Source: Colocasia esculenta (Eukaryota; Streptophyta; Magnoliopsida; Alismatales; Araceae). Taken from it: a stretch of 64,000 nt of DNA. The translations under genes and the position numbers were made by a program. Of this stretch, positions 24,596-36,152 are shown piece after piece. How positions within the stretch are numbered: position 1 is the first letter of the stretch; the number at the start of each line of letters is the position of its first letter. Location of the stretch: contig CM024766.1 in assembly GCA_014218235.1 (NCBI GenBank), positions 53,739,545 through 53,803,544 of the forward strand. Reading direction: 5' to 3'. The notes under the pieces were generated by a model. The model worked only from the letters and a program-made list of their open reading frames with translations. It was not told where the DNA came from and ran no database searches.

Positions 24596-24608
24596 GGCTC
24601 TGATACCA
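24596..24608 (-). promoter_or_regulatory. Tekay primer-binding site
   Basis: The minus strand reads TGGTATCAGAGCC five bases inside LTR-B, complementary to the 3' end of initiator tRNA-Met. Confidence 0.92.
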
Positions 24609-24613
24609 ATCTC

Positions 24614-27600
24614 TGTGACGACCCTCATTATACCGTACGGTTATACCAACCCACGTCGATATAACGAGCGTCATCACAGTGGGACATTTACCCAACAATA
24701 ACATTCAGCTGAGATACACGTGAATATAAGAACAGAGTAGCGGAAGTAAAAGAACCACTGTCTTCATTTCATTCATCATCCACATTCAACATACATAATC
24801 GATAACATTAAAACTAAAAGTCCACATAATTAAATTGCTGAAATTTAATACATAATGTCCACACTTATACATTCCCTTTCCATAGTAATTCTAATACAAT
24901 GTTGCAATTACATACTATGAAAATCACAAAATGTCACAAGTACTCCAACACTCTAATCTCCACGCTCGGAGTCGGTCTCCAACGTCTCCTCCACAAGTGT
25001 CTCGTCACCAACTACACCTGTACGCCGAAGCAAGTAGTGAGTCTAAAAGACTCCGCAAGTACTTCTACACATACCATACATGCACATATCATAGTAGGTT
25101 CTACATACACATTCACAAGACACAACATGTAGCATGCTTGACATTAAATTTTGCAACCTATCATGGTGAATCTACAATTTAAACACATGGACTATGCTTT
25201 CAGATTTTCTAAATCAAAATCATCTATCACATGCTTTTTATTCATCCTCACATGAAACATCTACCTTCAACCAACTAAGACATGGAAGCCATTAACATGA
25301 ATTTCGAGCATGCATGAAAGGAAACATACTTGACATGGAATTACACATTCCTACGCATATACGTAACCATTTTACATGCTTTAAGCTTGCTGGTTTTACA
25401 TACTTTAGCAACCATAATCTAACACATGAGAGCTACAACAACGATTAAATCATAACATGTGAACAACCAAGTATGGAGAATTGTTATATATGCTTAACAA
25501 TTATCCTAGCATGGATTCTAGGCATTTTGCATACATAAACATGATCATATATAGTAAAGCTACTGTTTAAGCATGATTTCAGATTGTCATAACATGGATT
25601 ACAAACTCACATCCTCACATTTTGGTTTCACAATTACACACAATTCCAATTCGCATATTCACACTTTACACATGCACTTTTACACATTGTTCACATTCAC
25701 ATTTTTCACATGAACACATACACATTTACACATTCACATTTAGTGCCGTGACACATAGTCCAAACCACCAAAGAAGGACACAACACATCACATCACATAG
25801 ACGCCATCTAGGCAACACAATGGCGACTCTGGACTGCGCAGACCGAGAGAACAAGTCTCCACCCTAACCAGTGGTACTTGTCCACCTCCAGGATTTCCCC
25901 CTAATGCCCTTAGGGTCACTACACATTGAACCTTCTCAGGGGGACTTTCCCTGATACGGTTCCACTGCCCTCTGCGGAAGCAGTGTCACATTGGCACAAG
26001 TTACACATTACACATTTTTTTTTACCGATTTCAACACATAGGTTTACACATGTCACTCTCATTTCATTCACTTTCTCACTCACATGCACACTTCTCTGTT
26101 TTCCTACATGGCACTACAATTACAGAAATTTAGCACTCAGGAAATTTCACTAATCAGGTTGCTATATACAAAATCAAATTATTTACAAAGGCATGCATTA
26201 GTTTCACATTTTTACATGGAAAATTCATATTGCATCATATACTGGTCCAAATGACCTAAAATTTAACCACAGGCGAATTTCGGGTTTAGGATCCCACATG
26301 AAATTTTCAGATTTTTCTAACCTAAAACGTAATTACAGAAAATCTGACATCAAATTCACATGCTATCACAATTCAAGTTAGCATGGAGTTGAATAACAAT
26401 CACAATTTTAACAACTTACTGTCTGAACCCTAGCATGCATAGAGCCACATAATTTATTCCCGAATTTATTGAGCAATATACAATTTACGAAAGATTTATC
26501 GTGACCTACGAATGATTTCTATTTTCCCAAAAACAAATTGAAATTCGATAAATCATATAAGTATGGAAAATTCCAGAAACTTAGAGCACAGACAAGGTTG
26601 TACATACATGGTCTAACAAAATTATGGTAACATGATTTTTACCACGGATATCAGATAATGGTGAGAACATACACATGAACATCTTCCACATGCTTTAAAA
26701 TATGTAAATAAGCTCTACCATCCACAAAATAAATGTACATTCACATTCCCATCCATCACATTAGCTAGTGTACATAGCATATAAGAGGTTACATATATCC
26801 TCATCGTGAAACATATCGAAATTATCATATAGAGGGCAAAACAGCTGCTGTTCTACTCAGATGAACTTGGCGGCGGTCTCTGGCCGTTCTAGGAGTGGAC
26901 GGCAAGATCGCTGGAACACACCTGGATCTTGGCGTCAAGGCATTGACGCCAAGTTCCTGTCTGTGCAGAAACACAGACCGAACTCAAATGAAAAGGGGAA
27001 AGGGGGTATCCAGGACACGAGGAAAATACTAAATTTATAAAACCAACCTAGACACATACATGGACGTTATGGGTAGGGTACTTGCCTCTAGAAATACACC
27101 AGACGGATCTAGGGCTCGTTGAAGCTCTCCTTGGGCTGTCCCAAGAAGCTCCTTGATGCAGTAGGTGGCCGATTAAGCTTCAGAACTTCGGATTTTGGTT
27201 TGCAAAAGTGGGGTTTTTCACAGTCTGAAAATAGGTTTCTCTCTTTTTTTCTCTCCTTCCTCTCTTGCAAGGGGCAAAGAGAAGGCTTAGGGTTGTAAAA
27301 TGGGTTGTTTGATATAGGAGAGGGGGTTCTCTCATCACGCAGGGGTGACAAGATGGCCTTTCAGACCGTTGGGGACAGCTCCCTAATGGTGGGTAGCTTG
27401 CTCCGGAATTCTGGCTCTGCAACGCATGCAGGTCAGAGAGGTTGACGTCCACATCGCTGGACGCTGGAATTAGTGTTGCGTCCATGGGGTTGACGCTACT
27501 CACTCAAGCGTCCAACCATATTGACGCCAATCTGGCCTTCGGCTCAGAACTCTATCATGCAGAAACCATGTACATGTTATACCTATATATGTGCCATATG

Positions 27601-27774
27601 TATACGCTATCAAGTACACACTACCATCATACCATTCATACATTATTACACTAATTATACACATGCATACATAATATACCAACTAGTACTTACGTAGAAT
27701 ATTTACATACTTAGATACACAACACGAATTATTACATGCAATACAATAATGCAACAAAATTCGAGGGCCTTACA
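24614..27774 (-). repeat. Tekay LTR-B (5' LTR)
   Basis: 3161 bp, same ends as LTR-A. It lacks about 85 bp present in LTR-A between two copies of agctcct, a typical deletion between short direct repeats. The right edge joins copia-1 envelope-like sequence at 27775. Confidence 0.95.
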
Positions 27775-28833
27775 GGAGTCTTCATCATCGCCATCATCTT
27801 CAGCATCTGTATCAGACTCTTGGGCAACCTCTGGTGTCTGACCTTTGAGAGTCCTTGTGACTCTCCCATCTACAAGCTTGTAGCCCATCCTATGTACGGC
27901 AGGGAGATCAAAGGAGCTGCGGGATGAGAGAGTTTTACACTCAGAATCAGAGAGATGGAATGCCAATAAAGGAAAGGAGAGGTGATAGGGCAGGGCATAT
28001 GGCATAGACCTCTTGAATGGTAAAGCACTGTTTGATGAGGTCACCATAAAAAGAGGGAGATTAATTTGCTCAGTCCTAGAGAATAGATATAGAAGAGGGA
28101 CTTATGGATTGTAGTGATGAGTTCCCTGCTTCTGTCCTTAGGAACGACCAAAGTGGTGAAAATGTGATGAATGAGACGATTTAGTGGAGGGAAGAGTTTG
28201 CATTATCTTCAAGTGATTGACACTAGGATGATAGATCTGGTGAGTGATGAGGGTGTAGAAGTCAGAGGCAGAGGAGGATTGACAAGGATATTGGCCCCTG
28301 AGTTTGGAATTTGAAAGCAAGGCAAAGGAGGTTTGGAGAGATTTGAAAAGTGGTACCCTTTACCGTGGTGTAAAGCTCATCACCTTGAACAGACAACTCC
28401 AGGTTGTTGTAACCTCCGTCACAGCGACTGGGGAGTACCGCTTGTGGGAGTAACAGGAAGGCCGTCCAACCCTGGGTGTTGAACAGGGGCTGGAGACCGG
28501 GGACACATGTCCTCTAGGGACTCGAAATCCACGAACCATCAGCGACTGGGGAGTACCGCTTGTGGAGTACAGGAAGGCCGTCCACCCCTGGGTGTTGAAC
28601 AGGGGCTGGAGACCGGGAACATGTCCTCTAGGGACTCGAAATCCCCGAACCATGGCTAGAAAAACTTGGTGAGGAGCCCCGGACCTTAGAAGTTTAGCGG
28701 TTGGGAGAGACAATGAGCTCCGCAGTCGGTCATCCCGGTCCTGCTTCGGTGCTCGGCAGGAGCCCCGGCCTTTGCCAACTGCAGAAGAAGTGGGATGCCG
28801 ACGAGACACTAGTCGTTTGCCCTTGGGAGCCAT
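27775..28833 (-). pseudogene. Copia-1 envelope-like gene, 5' part
   Basis: Start ATG at 28833 (MAPKGKRLVSRRHPTSS). The reading is broken by a 118-bp tandem duplication (28423-28653) and frameshifts, but recognisable blocks follow in order: SNSKLRGQYPCQSSSASDF, INLPLFMVTSSNSALPF, AVHRMGYKLVDGRVTRTL, and an acidic DTDAEDDGDDEDS stretch that ends at the Tekay insertion. This is the putative plant transposon protein group found downstream of pol in Sirevirus-like elements. Its role is not established; it is called envelope-like from position and weak similarity. The coiled-coil end is at 14710-14984. Confidence 0.7.
28423..28653. repeat. 118-bp tandem duplication in the copia-1 envelope-like gene
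   Basis: agcgactggggagtaccgct starts at 28423 and again at 28541. The two copies differ by a few single-base indels and end gaaccat. It duplicates the RGFRVPRGHV segment of the protein. Confidence 0.92.
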
Positions 28834-30729
28834 GGAGAAGGTTTGGTCAGAGAGGTGGAAAGCACTAAGGAGAGAAGAAGACAGGAGATGGAAGAAAAAC
28901 TAGAAGGGCAGAATCTGGGGTGGTCGCCCTAGATAGAGGAGGGTTAGGGTGAGAGAGGAAGAAAGCTTTTTGAAAGAGGTGGAAGGCGGAAAGAGACTGG
29001 GTGCCCTTTTAAAGAAGTTTGGAAGAAGTTTGAAAGGAAAGGGGCCCACAAAATCCGGCCAAAGGTCGCGCCGGTTGGCTTCTGAACTGTCCAGGCCGCC
29101 GGCTGTCGATAGGCGCCAGGATAGCTGTCGACAGCTACATGGCAGATGTGTCCCAGAATAGGATTTCGTGAATTTTCTGTGAGATATGAGTATGCACATG
29201 AGAGTTTTAAGGTTGAGAATAGGTCATACCCTTTAAAAAGAGTCATAAAGACTATATCAAGACACATCACAATCTACAATGGTTAAGAGATAATACTGAG
29301 GGCATCTTAAGTTTTAGCATTTAGAAAACACCGTTCAAACACATATACTAAGATAACCCTTTGAATAGACCATTGAAGAAAAACATATTCTTGAGTGGGT
29401 GATTTCAGTTGATAAATCGAAGGTAATGTCTACATGAACAAGTGACAATAACACCCCTTGCCCTTAATATAATGTTTTGGAGGCTTCACTCTTTTCTTAC
29501 AATGGTACAAGTTTTTTGTTGAGTGAATGTGGGAAGTGGTAATTAGGATCACGTACACCTTTGAATGTGAAGGTAGACATTTGTGATGCCCGTACCCCCA
29601 GTTACTCAGTGTGTGTGACCATCATACCATTATGCAGAGTTAATGAAAGAACCTTTTTGACATGAAGACAGACTTTGTGATGCCCATGTCCCGGTTACTC
29701 AGGGATGTTCATCATTGCTCTGCCTTTAGCCTTGCATATAAACTTTATGTATCTTTTTTTGTTTAGAAATAGGTAGTTGTTCTCCTTTTGTTGTTGTTGT
29801 TGGTTGTTGTTTTTTTGAAAATCAAGGTCAGGGTTATGTAAAGTCAAAGGCCACATAAGAGCATTAAGTTCAACAACCGTCTTACTTATCAATCCACTTT
29901 AGAGACATGATCATCCACAAGGGAGTTATTCAGTGGGTTAGGTTAAAATCATTAGATTTGTTCATGTTTCCTAGATGATATCCCTAGACTCAACACAAAT
30001 ATTATGTCAAAATCATTGGAATTAAGGACATGTCTTTGATACTTTGGGATTATGAAAGATTGTAATGAATATTTATACCCAATTCTCCCCTTGCATCAGA
30101 AGATAAACATACTCATTAATGGAATGAAATATATGAAGAATTAATAGAATTATTGTAGCTGTCGACAGCAAGGGGGTTCCTGTCGACAGGTACTGTATTC
30201 CAGAAAGATTGAGGTTCTGGGAGGACTTGGCTGTCGACAGCTTTGAGTGGGGCTATCGACAGGTACCTGGAAACCAATGTTACGGCTTGATTGTGAGAGA
30301 TTTGCACACAATATGAATGATGGATAAACACATGGAATTAAAGAAGTATCCCTTACCAATATCATTCACCTAGCCTTACTTTACTCCCCATAGTGTGTGC
30401 ATGTGATGACTCATCATTCAAGCAAATCAATCAATGAGACACATATCAAATTTGCACACAAAGCAACATCCATAACATGTAAGCACCATAAATGTCATCC
30501 TTCTCAGTAAATGCATGTGTCAAAATTAAAGGAAACTAAATACCTTATGATGAAGTTAATGACCTGCATGTGTAAAAAGACTATGGATACTTGGCGAAGT
30601 ATATTTACTCACGCATAATGATAGTTTCTGAACAAGCATGACTTGTTCTTCCACATGTCACCATTTGATATACCTCATAGTCACTACACACATAGATCAT
30701 TTACCTCATAATTGGGCATTGGTCTCATT
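28834..30729. other. Copia-1 spacer between pol and envelope-like gene
   Basis: About 1.9 kb with no supported gene. It contains CTGTCGACAG palindromes at 29103 (one-base variant), 29125, 30159, 30180, 30232 and 30253 (variant). Between 29560 and 29710 there are two copies of a ttgtgatgcccgt/atg...tactcag block about 110 bp apart. Confidence 0.5.
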
Positions 30730-32420
30730 GTATTTTGCACAAGCCTAATTCTCTTCTCACTGTTGTGAACCTATCCCCAGACAGTGGTTTTGTAAAGATA
30801 TCAGCCAGTTGTTTGTCAGTAGGAATGAAGTCAAGTACAAGGTTCTTATTGGCTACCTCATCTCTTAAAAAGTGATGTCTAATCTCTATGCGTTTTGTCC
30901 TTGAGTGTTGAATTGGGTTTTTGGAAAGGTTGATAGCACTAGTATTGTCACATAGGATAGGTGTTCATCCAATGTCAATGTTGTAGTCACACAGTTGACT
31001 TTTAATCCACAACACTCGAGCCGCACAACTCCCTGAAGCAACATATTCTGCCTCTGCAGTGAAGAGTGCAACCGAGTGTTGCTTCTTGGATGCCCATGAA
31101 ACCATGCAACCACCAAGGAATTGACAATACCCACTAGTACTTTTTCTATCAATTTTACACCCAGCATAATCAACATCAGAATATGAGATCAATTCAAAGG
31201 TGCTACCTGTTGGATACCAGAGACCCAAATCATACGTATCTGAGAGATATCTGAAAATCCTTTTCACTGAAACCAAATGGTTTTCCTTTGGACTAGATTG
31301 ATATCTAGCACAAAGGCAAACACTAATTGAATATCTAGTCTACTTGCAGTAAGTAGAGGAGTGAGCCAATCATACCTCTGAATTGCTTTGCATCTACCGT
31401 TTTACCTTTCTCATCATTTTCCAGTTTAATGCTGTGCTCATTGGTGTTGAGGCAGGCTTGGCTTGTTCGAATTGAATCTTTTTAGTAGCTCCTTAACATA
31501 TTTTTCTTGATTGATGAAGAAGCCATCTTCATATTGTTTTGCCTGCAAGCCAAGAAAAAATTGAAGCTCACCCATTAAACTCATCTCAAATTCATGTTGC
31601 ATGTGTTTTGAAAATTCTTCACACAGTGAAGGGTTAGTGGAACCAAATAATGTCGTCCACATAGACTTGAACAACAATGATGTGATTGCGAACACATTTA
31701 GTGGAAGAGAGTTTGGTCCACTTTACCTCTTGAGTAGTTTTTACTCACCAATAAATTGCTTAACCTGTCATACCAAGCTCGGGGTGCCTGTTTCAAACCA
31801 TAAGAGCTTTGTGCAACTTATAGACATGGTTAGGCCTATCATTATCCTCAAATCCAAGTGGTTGAGAAACATAGACTTCTTCTTTGATGTAGCCATTCCA
31901 GAAAGCAGTTTAACATCCATTTGAAAAGTTTGAATTTATTTGAGCATGTATATGCCAACAAAATTCTAACTGCCTCAAGCCTAGCTACAGGTGCAAAGGA
32001 TTCTTCCAAACTATCCAAATTCTTGATTATATCCTTTTGCTACCAATCTAGCTTTGTTTCTCACCACTTTACCCTCTTCATTTAGCTTATTCCTAAATAC
32101 CCACCTTGTGTCCCAATGACAGAAATTTAAGGGGTTCTAGGAACTAAACTCCACACTTTATTCTTTCAAATTGTCCAAGTTCCTCATGCATAGCATCTAT
32201 CCAAGAATTTTTTTTAGTGCCTCTTCAACATTTTTAGGTTCCACTTGAGAGACAAAGCTAATGATCTTGTTCAACAATGTATCTTACCTTAGACCTAGTT
32301 TGAACTGTATCATTTACATTTCTAATTACATTTTCAAGTGGGTAATCTTTGAGTACTGACATTCCTTATTGTTGAAGGACCTGGTGGTCTTGATCTTGAG
32401 GAAGTTGATCTTGTGAATTT
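30730..32420 (-). pseudogene. Copia-1 reverse transcriptase and RNase H
   Basis: The best preserved part is RNase H at 30965-31276 (VKRIFRYLSDTYDLGLWY, YSDVDYAGCKIDRKSTSGY, TAEAEYVASGS), which closely follows the Sirevirus pattern. RT is decayed; 31438-31695 gives the region after the catalytic centre (EFEMSLMGELQFFLGLQ). Stops and frameshifts are frequent, and part of the RT palm region reads poorly. Confidence 0.85.
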
Positions 32421-32799
32421 GTTCTTGAGGAGGGTGTTCCTAAGGATTTTCTTCTTGAGGATTCTCTTCATGAGGATTTTCTCTTGAGGATTCTCTTCAG
32501 TTTCATCAACTTGTTTTCTGAAAATTATTCTCTCATCATCATCATCGTACTTGCAAAAATATGCATTATTGTTTTTGTTTCTGCTTGTGATTTTTCTTCA
32601 CTTTACCAGTTTTTGTTTTCCAAGAATGGTCCCCTCATCATCATCACACCTGCAAAATTTACATTGTCAATTTTTGCATGATGCTCATCAAACAACATGT
32701 GGAGTTTCTTCCACAGTTTTATTCTTATTGTTAACATCTATATGCTCTAGAGTGTTCGGAGTATCCTAGAAAAATACTTGGATCACTTTGGCTTCAATT
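32421..32799 (-). other. Degenerate copia-1 linker between integrase and RT
   Basis: Contains repeated tcttgaggatt and tcatcatcat words (32430-32650), consistent with an expanded low-complexity acidic linker after integrase. No clear frame. Confidence 0.4.
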
Positions 32800-33573
32800 T
32801 ATCTAAATTAATTTATCATTGTTTATGAATGAAGACCTTGGAGCCAAAGATCCTGAATACCCAAGACTGGGTTTCTTACCTTTTAAGAGTTCATAGGGAA
32901 TTTTCTTCATCACAGGTCTTACCAGGGCTCTATTAAGGATATAACATGAGTTATTCACTGCTTCTGCCCAAAAGCTTCTTGTGAGTTGGCTTTCAACCAG
33001 AAGAGTGCGAGCCATTTCTACCAAGGTTCTATTTTCTTTCCCTACTCCCATTTTGTTCTGGTGTCCATGGGAGGAAAACCTGTGATCTATCCCTTGGTTC
33101 CTGTAAAATCATAAAAAGAGTTATTGTCAAACTCTCCCCCATGATCGTGCGGATTGAGCATACTTTGTTTGTGCTCCCATGCTCAACCTTATTAAAGAAC
33201 TCTTCAAAAACTTTTAGTTCTTCATTTTTGGAGCTAAGATATGACCCAAGTGAACCTAGAAAATCATCCACAATGACAAATCCAAAACATTGCCATTGAG
33301 ACTTAATGTTCTAGTAGGTCCAAAAAGGTCCATGTGCAACAATTCATAGGGTTTTGAAGTGATTCTGGTGCTTTTGATTTGAAAGACTTTCTGGTTTGTT
33401 TTCCTGTGCACATGCATCACAAAAACTTCCATTTTTATTAAAAGAAATTTCAGGAGTCCACTTACCAATTTCATCCTCATGATCTGATCTTTGTGCAAAA
33501 CATTGTAGCTCGCATGGCCAAGCCTACGATGCCACAAAGTCAACTCATCCTGTTTACTGGCAACAAGACACAA
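32800..33573 (-). pseudogene. Copia-1 integrase
   Basis: The zinc-binding region is visible as LWHRRLGHASYNVLH. The core begins ELLHMDLFGPTRT, and a C-terminal part reads VEMARTLLVESQL and AVNNSCYILNRALVRP. The frame changes near 33260 and 33050, and the middle of the core is shortened. It lies upstream of RT, as expected for copia. Confidence 0.85.
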
Positions 33574-33659
33574 TTTTGTTTTTTGGTTCGTCTAAATCAA
33601 CTAAATAGATGTTATTCACCCTTTTTCCTCCCGAAAACTTGAGACTTCCTATTTTTTTA

Positions 33660-34116
33660 TCAACAATTTTGCATGCTTTGATTCAAGATTACTTTATGGT
33701 CTTTATCACACAGTTGGCTTATGCTAAGCAAATTGTGATTAAGACCATCAACCAACAACACGTTGTCTTTTGAGTTAGAGGCATTCTTACCTACCTTACC
33801 TGTGCCAATGATTTGGCCCTTATTGTTACCTCCAAAGACAACCTGTCCCTCCATCTTTCTCCACTAGCAGACATAATTTTTTTTTTGTCGCCCGTCATGT
33901 GCCTCGAACAACCACTATCCAAGTACCATTTGTTTTGATTTTGGGCGGCCAGGCATTCCTGCATAGATGGATCAGACAAGAGGCCTCCATCTTTCTCCAC
34001 TAGCAACATAATTTTTCTTGTCGCCCGTCATGTGCCTCGAACAACCACTATCCAAGTACCATTTGTTTTGATTTTGGGCTGCCAGCATTCCTGCATAGAT
34101 GGATCAGACAAGAGGT
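33660..34116 (-). pseudogene. Copia-1 protease, with tandem duplication of the active-site segment
   Basis: The active-site motif WYLDSGCSRHMTGD is readable in the copy at 33851-33986. A second copy of the same 136-bp stretch follows at 33987-34116 in a shifted frame. Downstream, VVFGGNNKGQIIGTGKVG and LLSISQLCDKDH lead into integrase. The duplication puts the frame out, so this protease could not be made as part of a polyprotein. Confidence 0.85.
33851..34116. repeat. 136-bp tandem duplication in copia-1 protease
   Basis: ccatctttctccactagca occurs at 33851 and again at 33987; the copies match through agacaagagg, with a few indels. Confidence 0.93.
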
Positions 34117-36110
34117 TTTGGTACCCAAATTACTACTTTGGGTTCAAACGTTTCATTCAAGTTAAAAAGCAAATGCTTTGGAATCCAAACTTGTTTGCAT
34201 TTGAGTTTGTTTAATTTATTCCAGCATTGATTTTCTATATGGCCAAGCTTTTTACAGAAATTGCATGATGGATATTTTCTCATGACATTTGTTTTGTTGA
34301 ACATTTATTTGCATTTTACCCTTTTGTTTCCTAGATGGCTGTCCCTTGGCAGTGTACTTTCAGGCCTGTCGACAGCTTTCATTGGGTCTGTCGACAGACT
34401 TCTTATATTGCTAAGCAGATGAAGTTTTTTGAGTAGGTTGCTGTCGCTTACCCTTGGCTTGAGCTTTCTTGCTCTTGGGTGGGACTTGTTTACTTGTGCT
34501 TGGACTACAATCAACAAAGGAAGTGATTAATTTATCTCCAAGTTTCTTTTGTTTTCTGGTTGATACCCAAGCCCATGCTTTACAACATGTGTATTTATTC
34601 CCAAAATAGCATCAAGATTTTGTTTTCCTTTTACAAATTTTGAAAGATCTTCAGATTTTTCTTTTAGATCGTTTTCAGCTTTTTCCAAATTTTTCTGAAT
34701 ATCTGTATTCTCAAGTTGGAGTGTTTCACTAATTGCTTAGGCTTGTTTTTCTTTTTCATTTCTTCTTGCAAATTTCCTTTAGCATCCATTTCCTCATGAG
34801 ACCGTCCTGTTCAATTTCATCATTTCAATTTTTTTTATTTAGGATGCAATCTCTTCATCATTAATGTGCTATCAACAAGTGAAGTGATTTTCTTCTTCAG
34901 TGCTTTATTTTAGATTCAATTCACAAATTTTTCAAACAGCATAGTGTATGCCTTTTCCCATTCATCACCAGTATAGCTTTTAAAGGGAGTTTACCTCGTT
35001 GGAGTCTTCACTCCTTGCCATTAAGCACTGAATCTCTTCATCTTTAGAACTTCCATGAGCATTGTCATCCTCATCTTCATCACTCCAAGTCGCCATCATG
35101 GCTTTGGCTTTCTTGAAGGTGAACTTGTTGTTCTTCAGTTTTTTCTTGAGCTCTGGGCATTCACCTCTCATGTGCCCTGGTTTCTTGCACTCATAGCACA
35201 CAATAACGTCAGATTTTTTGTTTCAGTCAAACTTATTTGAAAAATCTTTCATAGGAAAAGTTTTGGAGTTACCAGATCCTTTCCTTTTGAACTTAAGGAA
35301 TTTCTTGAATTGTCTAGTGAGCATGGCCATTTCATCGTTCTCACTTTCACTAGACTTCCATTTTTCATCACTTCCTGTTGGATCTCTTTCTTAAGCTTGA
35401 GGAATTTTTGTGAGGGCTTTTAGAGCAATTGATTTCCTAGGATTTTCTTCAGTTTCTTTTCTTTTTATGTTTATTTCATAGGTCATCAAGGATCCAATTA
35501 ACTCATAAATTTCATTGTTGAAAGGTTTTTAGAGTCCTCAATGACAGTAGCCTTAGTATGCCAAGAAGATGGAAGAGACCGAAGTATCTTCCTCACTAAG
35601 TCACTTTCTGAGTACTCTTTCTTAGGCCTTTCAACCCATTGATTATTAGCATGAATCTAGCAAACATATCTGAAATTTTTTCTTCATTGTTCATCTTAAA
35701 CATTTCGTATTCAGATACAAGCATGATAGCCTTGTTTCTCTTACCTCAGACGTACCTTCGTATATGAGCTCCAATTGTCCCACATCTCTTTTGCTGACTT
35801 ACATGTGGAGACTCTTGAGAATTCCTTTGGATGGACGGCTCACTGCATTGTTTCAACGTGCTCCAATTGAGGGGTCCTTTGTGGATTTTTTTCATTTGTC
35901 CAAGTATCCTCTCAACGGGCAGCTCATAAGGCCCTTTGCTGACGATTTTCCACAGCTCAAAGTCTTGAGCTCTCAGAAAGACCTGCTACGTTTTTCCAAT
36001 AAGTATATCAGTGCCATCAAAGAAAAGAGGCCTGGACATTGAGTGCCCTTCAGCCATAAATCCCCTATTGATTCCATGAGACCGAAATTCTCCTGATCGT
36101 GAGATCAAAG
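34104..36110 (-). pseudogene. Copia-1 gag with two zinc knuckles
   Basis: Gag begins near 36060. A UBN2-type segment (EYEMFKMNNEEKISDMF) is readable near 35700. The first knuckle is CYECKKPGHMRGEC near 35180 and the second CNFCKKLGHIENQC near 34260. Two widely spaced knuckles in a long gag are typical of Sirevirus-like elements. The region between them holds lysine- and serine-rich sequence and two CTGTCGACAG sites (34366, 34388). Several frameshifts break the gene. Confidence 0.85.
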
Positions 36111-36138
36111 CTTTAAAGCAGTAAATCGGAGAAACCTC

Positions 36139-36150
36139 GCTCTAATACCA
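36139..36150 (-). promoter_or_regulatory. Copia-1 primer-binding site (diverged)
   Basis: The minus strand reads TGGTATTAGAGC next to the LTR end, one base different from the usual initiator tRNA-Met complement. Confidence 0.85.
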
Positions 36151-36152
36151 AT

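Larger units (their letters stand above)
14985..27774 (-). mobile_element. Tekay-type Ty3/gypsy element, LTR-internal-LTR-partial internal
   Basis: On the minus strand the order is LTR-B (24614-27774), PBS, gag, protease, RT, RNase H, integrase with chromodomain, PPT, LTR-A (16452-19728), a second PBS, and a second gag that stops at 14985. Integrase after RT defines gypsy; the GPYEIL motif plus chromodomain and long LTRs fit Tekay/Del chromoviruses. The third LTR expected at the left is missing, so the left edge is a deletion or recombination junction into copia-1. The right edge is a clean LTR end at 27774. No target duplication can therefore be checked. Confidence 0.9.

Noticed and set aside
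24596..24608. tRNA-Met gene fragments at TGGTATCAGAGCC sites
   Set aside because: Each of the sites lies a few bases inside an LTR and only the 3' complement is present, as expected for primer-binding sites; no cloverleaf is found.
28949..29161. Plus-strand frame in the copia-1 spacer
   Set aside because: Charged, low-similarity peptide in a non-coding spacer; contains the CTGTCGACAG repeats and no recognisable domain.
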